Assembly (NCBI GenBank): GCA_018623955.1
Contig: JAAZUX010000057.1
Location: 1-5,649, forward strand
DNA: 5,649 nucleotides
Origin: Flavobacteriaceae bacterium
Lineage (GTDB): Bacteria > Bacteroidota > Bacteroidia > Flavobacteriales > Flavobacteriaceae
Direction: 5' to 3'
In this document: piece after piece, positions 1 through 5,649 of the stretch
Numbering within the stretch: the first letter of the stretch is position 1
How the letters are laid out: each line of letters opens with the position of its first letter
Translations under genes and position numbers: made by a program
The notes under the pieces: generated by a model
Told to the model about the DNA's origin: nothing
Seen by the model: only the letters and a program-made list of their open reading frames with translations
Database searches by the model: none

Positions 1-201
1 AACCAAATGGGGGAAGGTGATGTTGAAATTTTTTTTAATGACGAGTTGAAACCCCTGAGTTATGGATATGGGCTACAAACCGGTATAGAATTCAATCGAA
101 AATTACGGTTGATCTTCCTGCTCAATCAATTTGTCAATACCCTTGTTCCTGACTCCTTGGGGATTCCTGTGCTTCGTTTTACCTTGGTCTACCGTCGTTA
201 G
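1..201 (+). CDS. 3' end of an unidentified protein, possibly an outer-membrane beta-barrel protein (partial)
   Basis: The frame is open from the left edge and ends with TAG at 199-201, leaving 66 codons. The first Met codon (position 7) is probably internal, because there is no room to see a promoter or the true start. The visible part has alternating polar and hydrophobic stretches (GYGLQTGIEF, LRLIFLLNQFVN, PVLRFTLVYRR) separated by short turns. That pattern fits the last strands of an outer-membrane beta-barrel. The end is YRR rather than the usual terminal Phe or Trp, so the barrel reading is only an inference. No family could be named. The gene converges on the TonB-dependent receptor, and the two stop codons overlap in the four bases TTAG (198-201), leaving no intergenic terminator. 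Confidence 0.6.
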   Translation, partial: NQMGEGDVEIFFNDELKPLSYGYGLQTGIEFNRKLRLIFLLNQFVNTLVPDSLGIPVLRFTLVYRR

Positions 202-2414
202 AATCTCAAACTGATCCCTGCCAAAAAATTAAACTGAGCTTGGGGATAATATCCCGCTCCCTCAACAGTTGTTATTGTCCCCGGGATGGAATAGTCATCA
301 TCGAAAGTATAGAAATAACCATTGGAAACGTATTTTGTTCCCAAAAGGTTATTTAATAACAGAGAAATATTGATTTCTTTAAACAGGCTTTTGGGAAGGA
401 TTTGATAATTGATATTTAGGTCCGATACGGAATAGGCTTCCAGCTTGGAAGTTTCAGAATCGATATTTCCCATGTATTGCTCGCCCACATGTTTGGTGAG
501 CAGTGAAATTTTCCAATTGGGTGAGGGCTGAAAAGCGATGATATTTCCTGCCACTACTGCAGGAGAAAAAGAAAGATGGGTGTCCCCTAAAGCGGTCAAA
601 ACGCCATCGCGTTGAAAATAAAAATCCTGATTTCGATTACGGCTAAAGGTAACATTGGGCTGCCAGGTCCAACGATTACCGAGAGCAAAAGTTCCTTCCA
701 GTTCAATGCCCAATCGGCTGCTTTTCCCTACATTTTCTCTAATGGGTGTTCCCACATCATCCAATGCACCGGTCAGGGCCAATTGATTGGTGTAATCCAT
801 GACATAAAAGTTGACCAACAGGCTGGCTTTTTCCCTGTTAAAACGCCATCCCAACTCATAGTCATTGAGTTCCTCGGGATTGGGATTGCCGTTTTCAAAG
901 TCGGCCCGGCTGGGTTCTCTGTTTGCTCTGGCAAAAGAAATATAAAATTTATTATTGAGGTTGAGGGTATAAACCAGCCCGGCTTTGGGATTAAAAAAAC
1001 CGTAGTTTTCGTCTACATTGATCGGTTCTGGACCTTTAAGATTTCCATGAGCCGTATAACTTATACCTCTGTATTGCAAATCCAAATAACCTGAAATACG
1101 GTCATTGAATCGATGGTTAACTTTCGCATAAACGTTGCCTTCTTTTTTGTTTCCTTGGTTTTCGTAAAAACGATGCCGAGGCGAAACGCCCGGAGCGTAA
1201 TGGGCAAAGATCAACTCCCCAAAATGATCCCCTACATAGCTACTATAAAGTGCACCCAGATTCCATTCCGTATTTCCTTTTTGTCTGTTGAGGGAAAAAG
1301 TGGCCACATAGTAATCATTGTCCAACCATTTGTGGACAATATTTTCAGTGGTATCAACAGTTGATCCTCCAATATTAACGGGCTTCAATCCTAGGAAACT
1401 AAAATTATTGTCAGAAGAAAAATTGATGTTTTGCTCGAACCAAAGGTCTTTGTACTCCTCATAGTAACCTCGCCCGTAGGTATAATTGAATCCTAAAGAC
1501 AAACTGGTGTAGGGATCGATCTTTTGATTCCAATGGAGTTGATAGTGGTCTTGGCGGTAATTGTCCACTTGGTTGTCGTAATGTCCTTCCAAATTTCCAT
1601 TATCGTCATAAATTTCACCTGCTGGATTGTATCTGCGGTTGGAGGCCAAAGTGTTTTTATCGACCCCAAACCAGGATTGGTAGGTGATCTCATGTCCCCC
1701 AAAGACAAGGGCTTTGATCAAAGTGTTTTCATCCTGAAAAGCGGCTTGTAAAAAATAGGACTTTAAGTCTGAACTGGCGCGTTCCACATAACCGTCGGAA
1801 GTGATCTTAGATAATCTTCCCGAAATTTCGAAATGATTGTTGAGCAGTCCGGTAGAAAACTTGAGGGTGTGCTTCAGGGAATTAAAACTTCCCACCGTAT
1901 TGGCAATTTCTGCATAAGCTTTTTGAGATACTTCATCGGTCAATAAATTGATGCTGGCTCCAAAAGCCCCGGAACCGTTGGTGGAAGTCCCTACCCCTCT
2001 TTGAATTTGAAGGGAGGATACCGAGGAGGTGAAATCGGGCATATTGACCCAATAGACCCCTTGACTTTCGGAGTCGTTGTAGGGAATGCCATTGATGGTG
2101 ACGTTGACCCTTGTCGCATCACTGCCCCGCACCCTGATCCCGGTATAACCGATCCCTGCTCCGGCATCACTGGTGGTGACCACTCCGGGGAGATAATTGA
2201 GCATGATGGGCAGGTCTTGCCCTAGGTTTCTGGAGGCCAGCTCTTCCTTATCAACATTGGAAAAAGAAAAAGGCTGATCTTCGTCGATGCGCAGACCGGC
2301 GAGTTTGACTTCTTCTAATTGAATTTCAGGAATACTGTCTTGAACAGCAGTGGTTTGTGCAAGCGATAGAGTTGGAAGGATCATCGCTAAAAATCCCAAG
2401 TAAATCGTTTTCAT
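198..2414 (-). CDS. TonB-dependent outer-membrane receptor, probable thiamine transporter (OMR1/OMthi type)
   Basis: This 738-residue protein is a TonB-dependent receptor that uses TonB/ExbBD energy to import a scarce ligand across the outer membrane. Residues 1-20 are a signal peptide (MKTIYLGF..., ending LSLAQ). A TonB-box-like stretch (LEEVKLAG, 33-40) follows. The plug domain spans about 45-160 and has the family hallmarks GIRVRGSDATRVNVTINGIP (92-111), LQIQRGVG and GAFGASINL. The rest, to 738, is the 22-stranded barrel, ending in the typical aromatic C-terminus (SLRF). It lacks the N-terminal carboxypeptidase-like domain of SusC proteins, and no SusD partner is adjacent. The ligand is inferred from the TPP riboswitch directly upstream, an arrangement known for outer-membrane thiamine receptors in Bacteroidetes. 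TPP or a thiamine precursor is also possible. The ATG at 2414 is chosen because it gives an intact signal peptide. No Shine-Dalgarno sequence precedes it. Confidence 0.93.
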   Translation of the reverse strand: MKTIYLGFLAMILPTLSLAQTTAVQDSIPEIQLEEVKLAGLRIDEDQPFSFSNVDKEELASRNLGQDLPIMLNYLPGVVTTSDAGAGIGYTGIRVRGSDATRVNVTINGIPYNDSESQGVYWVNMPDFTSSVSSLQIQRGVGTSTNGSGAFGASINLLTDEVSQKAYAEIANTVGSFNSLKHTLKFSTGLLNNHFEISGRLSKITSDGYVERASSDLKSYFLQAAFQDENTLIKALVFGGHEITYQSWFGVDKNTLASNRRYNPAGEIYDDNGNLEGHYDNQVDNYRQDHYQLHWNQKIDPYTSLSLGFNYTYGRGYYEEYKDLWFEQNINFSSDNNFSFLGLKPVNIGGSTVDTTENIVHKWLDNDYYVATFSLNRQKGNTEWNLGALYSSYVGDHFGELIFAHYAPGVSPRHRFYENQGNKKEGNVYAKVNHRFNDRISGYLDLQYRGISYTAHGNLKGPEPINVDENYGFFNPKAGLVYTLNLNNKFYISFARANREPSRADFENGNPNPEELNDYELGWRFNREKASLLVNFYVMDYTNQLALTGALDDVGTPIRENVGKSSRLGIELEGTFALGNRWTWQPNVTFSRNRNQDFYFQRDGVLTALGDTHLSFSPAVVAGNIIAFQPSPNWKISLLTKHVGEQYMGNIDSETSKLEAYSVSDLNINYQILPKSLFKEINISLLLNNLLGTKYVSNGYFYTFDDDYSIPGTITTVEGAGYYPQAQFNFLAGISLRF

Positions 2415-2438
2415 CCGAATAGTTTTATTCGAATAAAA
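2409..2438 (-). promoter_or_regulatory. Start-codon-enclosing hairpin, candidate riboswitch expression platform
   Basis: In the minus-strand RNA, bases 2438-2426 can pair with 2421-2409 around a four-base AAAC loop. This gives 13 consecutive pairs, two of them G-U. The core is CGAAUA with UAUUCG (2431-2426 with 2421-2416). The stem contains the whole AUG of the receptor (2414-2412), so folding should hide the start codon. A weaker, mutually exclusive hairpin comes from the perfect DNA palindrome at 2423-2438 (UUUUAU, loop UCGA, AUAAAA) and would leave the AUG free. The pairings are read from the sequence. The link to TPP sensing is inferred from position, about 30 nt after the aptamer. Confidence 0.6.
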
Positions 2439-2470
2439 GGGGTGATTATTCTTAGTGTTAAACGTAAATT

Positions 2471-2549
2471 AAAATCCCTTGGCGGCATTATCCGCCCAGG
2501 TTCAATGGGTATGATCTCAGCCAGCCAAAAGCGGGCACCCCTTCGAGAT
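2471..2549 (-). promoter_or_regulatory. TPP riboswitch (THI element) aptamer
   Basis: On the minus strand the conserved TPP-aptamer blocks appear in order: GGGGTGCCC (2541-2533), GGCTGAGAT (2522-2514), ATACCC (2512-2507), GAACCTG (2504-2498), GGATAATGCC (2493-2484) and AGGGA (2479-2475). Helix P2 forms from GGGT and ACCC. P4 forms from GGCGG (2496-2492) and CCGCC (2485-2481) around the conserved ATAATG. A possible P1 is AUCUC (2549-2545) with GGGAU (2478-2474), though its exact pairing is uncertain. TPP riboswitches bind thiamine pyrophosphate and usually lower expression of thiamine synthesis or transport genes when TPP is plentiful. The only gene it directly leads is the TonB-dependent receptor, whose AUG begins about 57 nt after the aptamer. 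Confidence 0.96.
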
Positions 2550-2554
2550 ATGTG

Positions 2555-2585
2555 CAAAGATAAGTCAAGGATTAAAAATTGAAAA
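2555..2585 (-). promoter_or_regulatory. Predicted Bacteroidota promoter for the riboswitch-receptor transcript
   Basis: On the minus strand, TATCTTTG (2562-2555) matches the Bacteroidota -7 consensus TAnnTTTG exactly. Nineteen bases upstream is TTTT (2585-2582), a one-mismatch version of the -33 TTTG box. Transcription would start near 2549-2550, just where the aptamer begins, so almost no leader precedes the riboswitch. The element lies after the kinase stop codon (2592) and lets the receptor be transcribed independently of the upstream genes. Confidence 0.7.
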
Positions 2586-2591
2586 GCGTGT

Positions 2592-3158
2592 CTAAACTTT
2601 TTTTAGTAATGGGTCAATGGAGGCTATGGCCCTATTCAATCGCAAATCCTGATTTCCCTCTAAGACTACATAATTTTTTTGCAACTTGTCCAGTGTGCTT
2701 TTGAAGTGATCGAACATCGACTGACGGTCATCAGGCCGATCCCTTAAATCATCTTTTACCCAAGGGACGTCAATTCCGGTCAACAGATAGAGGTCATAAC
2801 TCCACTTTTCAGAATATGCCAGAATCTCGGGGTGGCAATAACCGTCAAAATGGGTCTCTGACCATACCCTTGTGACCACTACATTGGTGTCGCAAAACAT
2901 GACCTTATTGGCTTTGGCCAGCTTTTGATTTTCTAAGTCGAGCTGTCCCGCAACGATAATCGGCAAGTCCTCCAAAGTACAAATGGCTTGTTGTTCTTCC
3001 CATTTGTTTTGGAGGTAATCTCTGGCAAATTCTTCCACCCATTCGGTTTGATAGTGTTTTGCCAAGGCTTTGGCCAGGGTGGTTTTTCCTGTTGATTCGG
3101 GACCGTAAAGCACTAACCTGAGGATATGGGAGGGGTTTTGTCTAAGGTCTTTTTCCAT
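2592..3158 (-). CDS. NadR-like P-loop ATPase/kinase, candidate vitamin (thiamine or nucleoside) kinase
   Basis: This 188-residue cytoplasmic protein resembles the C-terminal ribosylnicotinamide-kinase domain of NadR, without NadR's DNA-binding and adenylyltransferase parts. Visible motifs are a Walker A loop GPESTGKT (19-26), VEEFARDY (41-48), a Walker B-like strand VMFCDTNVVVT (86-96, Asp90), and a C-terminal YLLTGIDVPWVKDDLRDR (124-141) like the NadR stretch after the Walker B strand. Such kinases phosphorylate a small nucleoside-like substrate and so trap it after uptake by PnuC-type facilitators. The ATG at 3158 lies inside the permease gene, a 46-bp overlap. It is kept because the only in-frame GTG further in (codon 16) would cut into the first beta-strand just before the P-loop. 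The thiamine locus suggests thiamine as substrate, but nicotinamide riboside is a real alternative. Kinase identity is well supported; the substrate is inferred. Confidence 0.88.
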   Translation of the reverse strand: MEKDLRQNPSHILRLVLYGPESTGKTTLAKALAKHYQTEWVEEFARDYLQNKWEEQQAICTLEDLPIIVAGQLDLENQKLAKANKVMFCDTNVVVTRVWSETHFDGYCHPEILAYSEKWSYDLYLLTGIDVPWVKDDLRDRPDDRQSMFDHFKSTLDKLQKNYVVLEGNQDLRLNRAIASIDPLLKKV

Positions 3159-3751
3159 GAGCGGTATCCATAGATGGCAATAAGGGTAAAGATAAGATAT
3201 TGCAAACTGGTAAGGGAGAGTCCTTTATAAAAATAGAGGGGTATGGATATGATATCCCCTATAATCCAAAAGAGCCAATGTTCTATTTTTCGGCGGGCCA
3301 TCAAGCCCATCCCAACAAAAAAAATGGCAGTGGTCAAGGTGTCCACATAAGCCATCCAATCCTTCCATTTGTCAAAGACTTGATAGACCCAAAAGATAAA
3401 AAGTAAACTCGCCCCAAAGAGTAGCAAAGCCATTTTGAATTCTTTTTTGGTTGTTGAAGTTATGGGGTGAACAATGACCTGCTCCTCCTTTTTTGACCAA
3501 TAGTACCATCCATAGGCACTCATGATAAAATAATAGGCGTTGATGATCATATCACCCAATAAGGCCCATTTGAATAACAAATAGACAAAGATGGAGGTGG
3601 AAATCATTCCGGTGGGATAGACCCAAATACTGTTTTTTTTGGCATACCAAACACTGAGCAGTCCGAAGAGAACTCCGGTAATTTCCAATACAATGTCTAT
3701 ATTTGTATAAGCACTGTATTGGCCGAATAAAAAATCAAAAACTTGGGACAT
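3113..3751 (-). CDS. pnuT: PnuC-family vitamin permease, probable thiamine transporter PnuT
   Basis: This 212-residue inner-membrane protein has about seven hydrophobic segments, near residues 18-37, 42-59, 65-85, 105-124, 133-151, 158-176 and 180-197. Family features are EITGVLFGLLSVWYAKKNS (23-41), YPTGMISTSIFVYLLF (45-60), NAYYFIMSAYGWYYW (71-85) and the conserved late segment HWLFWIIGDIISIPLYFYKG (158-177). PnuC proteins are facilitators for nicotinamide riboside; the PnuT branch carries thiamine, and substrate is retained by phosphorylation inside the cell. Sequence alone does not separate the branches by eye. PnuT is preferred because of the thiamine-binding-family gene upstream and the TPP riboswitch and receptor downstream. 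Its start overlaps the preceding gene by 17 bp and its end overlaps the kinase by 46 bp, which points to one transcript with coupled translation. Confidence 0.87.
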   Translation of the reverse strand: MSQVFDFLFGQYSAYTNIDIVLEITGVLFGLLSVWYAKKNSIWVYPTGMISTSIFVYLLFKWALLGDMIINAYYFIMSAYGWYYWSKKEEQVIVHPITSTTKKEFKMALLLFGASLLFIFWVYQVFDKWKDWMAYVDTLTTAIFFVGMGLMARRKIEHWLFWIIGDIISIPLYFYKGLSLTSLQYLIFTLIAIYGYRSWKKTLDKTPPISSG

Positions 3752-3995
3752 AGCCGCTGCGGTCTCCTTTGATGATCTTAATGTTTAAAACCACAGAAGG
3801 CTCATTTTCAAAACTTTCTTTTATGACTTTTTGAAGGGTAGACATTAGGGCATCGTATTCCCCATAGATTTGAGTACTCATGGGATTTTCCATAACCTTA
3901 AAACCCAAGGTTCTGAGTTTTTTGATGAAATTTTTGATGGAATCTTCAAAATTATCGTTCAGGGGGAGCAGGGTCAATTCTATAGAAATATTCAT
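3735..3995 (-). CDS. Thiamine-binding-family protein (MTH1187/YqgV/YkoF-like, COG0011)
   Basis: This small cytoplasmic protein of 86 residues starts MNISIELTLLPLNDNFEDSI. It resembles the MTH1187/YqgV family (Pfam Thiamine_BP), which has a ferredoxin-like fold. Typical features are the opening beta-strand with ELTLLPL, the helix IKNFIKKLRTLGF (25-37), the block MSTQIYGEYDALM (39-51), and the final strand VVLNIKIIKGDRS. Some members bind thiamine; here ligand binding is inferred. The frame stays open upstream to 4124, but that stretch overlaps the PPTase gene and does not resemble the family, so the ATG at 3995 is chosen. That leaves 7 bp after the PPTase stop. The gene overlaps the permease start by 17 bp. 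Its likely job is to buffer, deliver or sense thiamine beside the importer. It has no signal peptide, so it is not a periplasmic binding protein. Confidence 0.87.
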   Translation of the reverse strand: MNISIELTLLPLNDNFEDSIKNFIKKLRTLGFKVMENPMSTQIYGEYDALMSTLQKVIKESFENEPSVVLNIKIIKGDRSGYVPSF

Positions 3996-4002
3996 TATTT
4001 TT

Positions 4003-4632
4003 TTAGTTTTTTGACGTGGCCAAAGTACCACAGTATGCTTTTTCAATGATAAAATTAAGAGAAAAATTGAGGGTTTTATCTGAAATTTTAACTTTTGCAT
4101 GACCTTGACGGTCACCCCATTCAAAAGGTGCTACAATCAGTTGCTTTGAAAAAATGATTCCTTTTTGTTTGAGGGCTTTATACAAGGCTTCCTTGGCGGT
4201 CCAGATCAGAGTAAGTTTTTCGATGGTCTGAGTACCGTTGAGGGCAAAGCTTTCTTGGGCATGTAAAAAACGTGGGGCAATGTGGTGAATATTGTGTCGG
4301 TAAACTTCCAGGTCAATCCCCAGAGGTTTTGTTCCCAAGGCGATACCGGCAAGGTTTTTCGTGTGAGAAATGGAGAGTTGCTGTCCCGATTCCAAATATG
4401 GGATACTGTCTGGGTCATGACTCAAACAGTCTGGAGGAATACCCGCCTCCAAAAGGAGTCTTCGGGAGGCCAAAAACTCTTTTTGATGGGAGAGGTTCTT
4501 ACGCTTTTGGAATCTGATCTCATCTGACTTTGCCAAAAAGAGATCCTTTTTGAGCTCTTCCAAAGGTTCTTCAATATACCAGATCAAAATTTGAGTTTGC
4601 TCATCGAAATTGACCCTTTGGTGTAGTGGCAT
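4003..4632 (-). CDS. 4'-phosphopantetheinyl transferase superfamily protein
   Basis: This enzyme moves the 4'-phosphopantetheine arm of coenzyme A onto a serine of acyl, peptidyl or aryl carrier proteins, turning apo into holo forms. The 209-residue length fits the Sfp/AcpT-like group. Visible motifs are [12 protein letters not shown] (53-64), [14 protein letters not shown] (87-100), the Mg-binding GIDLE (105-109; Asp107 and Glu109), RFLHAQE (121-127) and [15 protein letters not shown] (144-158; Glu148, Lys152). All key residues are present. The ATG at 4632 is the first Met and lies 57 bp from the divergent ahcY start. It heads a same-strand run with the thiamine genes, but nothing in its sequence links it to thiamine. 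Carrier-protein target is unknown: fatty acid ACP, polyketide or peptide synthases are all possible. No convincing promoter was found for it in the divergent gap. Confidence 0.92.
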   Translation of the reverse strand: MPLHQRVNFDEQTQILIWYIEEPLEELKKDLFLAKSDEIRFQKRKNLSHQKEFLASRRLLLEAGIPPDCLSHDPDSIPYLESGQQLSISHTKNLAGIALGTKPLGIDLEVYRHNIHHIAPRFLHAQESFALNGTQTIEKLTLIWTAKEALYKALKQKGIIFSKQLIVAPFEWGDRQGHAKVKISDKTLNFSLNFIIEKAYCGTLATSKN

Positions 4633-4662
4633 TTGATATTGAAATTAAAGTGCGTACTTTTG
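4632..4662 (+). promoter_or_regulatory. Predicted Bacteroidota promoter for ahcY
   Basis: TTTG (4632-4635) and TACTTTTG (4655-4662) match the Bacteroidota -33 and -7 boxes (TTTG and TAnnTTTG) with a 19-bp spacer, the usual distance. Transcription would start near 4668, giving a leader of roughly 22 nt before the ahcY ATG. The -33 box begins on the last base of the PPTase start codon, so the divergent genes share very little control space. Confidence 0.72.
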
Positions 4663-4689
4663 CTGAAAATTGTCAATAAAGATACAACT

Positions 4690-5649
4690 ATGGGAACGAA
4701 AACAGCATCTACTTATTTGCCCTATAAGGTAAAGGACATGTCCTTGGCTGAATATGGCAGGAGAGAAATTCATTTGGCTGAAGCAGAAATGCCTGGCTTG
4801 ATGGCATTACGCAGAGAATACGGAGAAAGTCAGCCGCTCAAAGGAGCCCGAATAGCGGGTTGCTTGCACATGACCATCCAAACTGCTGTGTTGATTGAGA
4901 CATTGACCGCATTGGGAGCGGAGGTGACTTGGAGCTCTTGTAATATATTTTCTACCCAAGACCACGCCGCTGCTGCCATTGCCGCTGCAGGAATTCCGGT
5001 CTATGCATGGAAGGGGATGAATGAAGAAGAATTTGACTGGTGTATCGAGCAAACCCTGTTTTTTGGTGAAGAGCGCGAATCCCTTAACATGATATTAGAT
5101 GATGGTGGAGATTTGACCAATTTGGTTTTGGATCACTACCCTGAGTTGGTAAAGAACATCAAAGGTTTGTCTGAAGAGACCACTACCGGGGTTCACCGAC
5201 TCTACGAAAGAATGAAAAACGGAACACTCCCTTTGCCGGCCATCAATGTGAATGATTCGGTGACCAAATCTAAATTCGACAACAAATACGGTTGCAAAGA
5301 AAGTGCTGTTGATGCCATCCGTCGAGCCACTGATGTGATGCTGGCCGGAAAACGGGTAGTCGTGGCAGGATATGGTGATGTAGGAAAAGGAACTGCTGCC
5401 TCTTTTCGCGGTGCAGGAGCCATTGTCACGGTAACGGAAATCGACCCCATCTGTGCCCTACAAGCGGCCATGGACGGTTATGAAGTAAAAAAATTGGCCA
5501 ATGTCATTGGCAATGCTGATATCGTAATTACCGCTACAGGAAACAAAGATATCTTGAGAAAAGAGTATTTCCTTGCCTTGAAAGACAAAGCCATTGTATG
5601 TAATATTGGTCACTTCGACAATGAAATAGATATGGCTTGGCTCAACGAG
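4690..5649 (+). CDS. ahcY: Adenosylhomocysteinase (S-adenosyl-L-homocysteine hydrolase), partial, 3' end missing
   Basis: AhcY reversibly splits S-adenosylhomocysteine into adenosine and homocysteine with bound NAD, clearing the product that inhibits methyltransferases. The first 320 residues are present; about 115 more are expected from the roughly 430-residue short form. Recognised blocks are [20 protein letters not shown] (53-72), [16 protein letters not shown] (81-96), LDDGGDLT (136-143), [11 protein letters not shown] (161-171), [19 protein letters not shown] (187-205; catalytic-type Lys193, Asp197, Asn198), the NAD-binding [10 protein letters not shown] (227-236) and [11 protein letters not shown] (304-314). 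The insertion found in longer bacterial forms is absent. The ATG at 4690 gives the normal N-terminus ([20 protein letters not shown], 8-27). The leader is A/T-rich without a Shine-Dalgarno site. The reading frame shows no damage up to the right edge. Confidence 0.98.
   Translation, partial: MGTKTASTYLPYKVKDMSLAEYGRREIHLAEAEMPGLMALRREYGESQPLKGARIAGCLHMTIQTAVLIETLTALGAEVTWSSCNIFSTQDHAAAAIAAAGIPVYAWKGMNEEEFDWCIEQTLFFGEERESLNMILDDGGDLTNLVLDHYPELVKNIKGLSEETTTGVHRLYERMKNGTLPLPAINVNDSVTKSKFDNKYGCKESAVDAIRRATDVMLAGKRVVVAGYGDVGKGTAASFRGAGAIVTVTEIDPICALQAAMDGYEVKKLANVIGNADIVITATGNKDILRKEYFLALKDKAIVCNIGHFDNEIDMAWLNE

Noticed and set aside
612..1094. 160-codon open frame on the plus strand
   Set aside because: It lies entirely inside the receptor gene on the opposite strand, shows no family features, and has no promoter; it is a shadow of the receptor.
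2423..2438. Perfect palindrome TTTTATTCGAATAAAA as a protein operator
   Set aside because: It could be a DNA-binding site, but it is fully accounted for by overlapping RNA hairpins in a riboswitch leader, and no regulator gene is nearby.
4023..4030. Possible internal minus-strand promoter before the thiamine-binding-family gene
   Set aside because: The sequence near TACTTTGG is one base off consensus, and the nearest TTG is about 16 bp upstream, not the usual 19-21.
3996..4124. Longer form of the thiamine-binding-family gene starting at 4124
   Set aside because: The extra 43 residues overlap the PPTase 3' end, do not look like the family, and the conserved N-terminus begins exactly at the Met at 3995.
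4677..4684. TATCTTTA on the minus strand as a PPTase promoter
   Set aside because: It misses the final G of the -7 box and no TTTG lies at the right distance upstream, so the support is too weak.
5202..5471. 89-codon open frame on the minus strand
   Set aside because: It is opposite highly conserved ahcY blocks, including the catalytic lysine and NAD-binding regions, and has a low-complexity composition typical of a shadow frame.

Overview
The window looks like a piece of a Bacteroidota chromosome, probably from the Cytophagales or a related group. Four things suggest this: an outer-membrane TonB-dependent receptor with a Bacteroidota-style plug and barrel, promoters of the TTTG/TAnnTTTG type, genes that lack clear Shine-Dalgarno sites, and a PPTase gene divergent from ahcY. 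There are six genes. Two run off the window edges. No RNA genes, insertion sequences, CRISPR arrays or prophage parts were seen. The only non-coding stretch over 100 bp (2415-2591) is a regulatory leader.

Layout, left to right. The 3' end of an unidentified, barrel-like gene (1-201, +) converges on a 738-residue TonB-dependent receptor (198-2414, -), and their stop codons overlap. Upstream of the receptor lies a clear TPP riboswitch (about 2471-2549, -). It has its own promoter (2555-2562), and a hairpin that encloses the receptor's start codon lies just after it. Further upstream, on the same strand, is a tight run read in the order PPTase (4632-4003), thiamine-binding-family protein (3995-3735), PnuC/PnuT-type permease (3751-3113) and NadR-like P-loop kinase (3158-2592). 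Divergent from this run, across 57 bp that hold a good Bacteroidota promoter, is ahcY (4690 to the right edge, +), coding for S-adenosylhomocysteine hydrolase.

How the genes may work together. The middle of the window reads as a thiamine salvage locus. The receptor would take thiamine across the outer membrane, the PnuT-like permease across the inner membrane, the kinase would trap it by phosphorylation, and the small binding protein would hold or sense it. The thiamine assignment rests on the riboswitch and the binding-protein family. The permease and kinase sequences alone would also fit nicotinamide riboside uptake. The riboswitch sits after the permease and kinase genes, so it can directly control only the receptor. 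The PPTase (carrier-protein activation) and AhcY (methyl cycle) are housekeeping neighbours with no evident part in thiamine uptake.

The most interesting points are the NadR-like kinase in the place where a thiamine pyrophosphokinase is found in Bacteroides thiamine loci, and the start-codon-enclosing hairpin that may be the riboswitch's expression platform.
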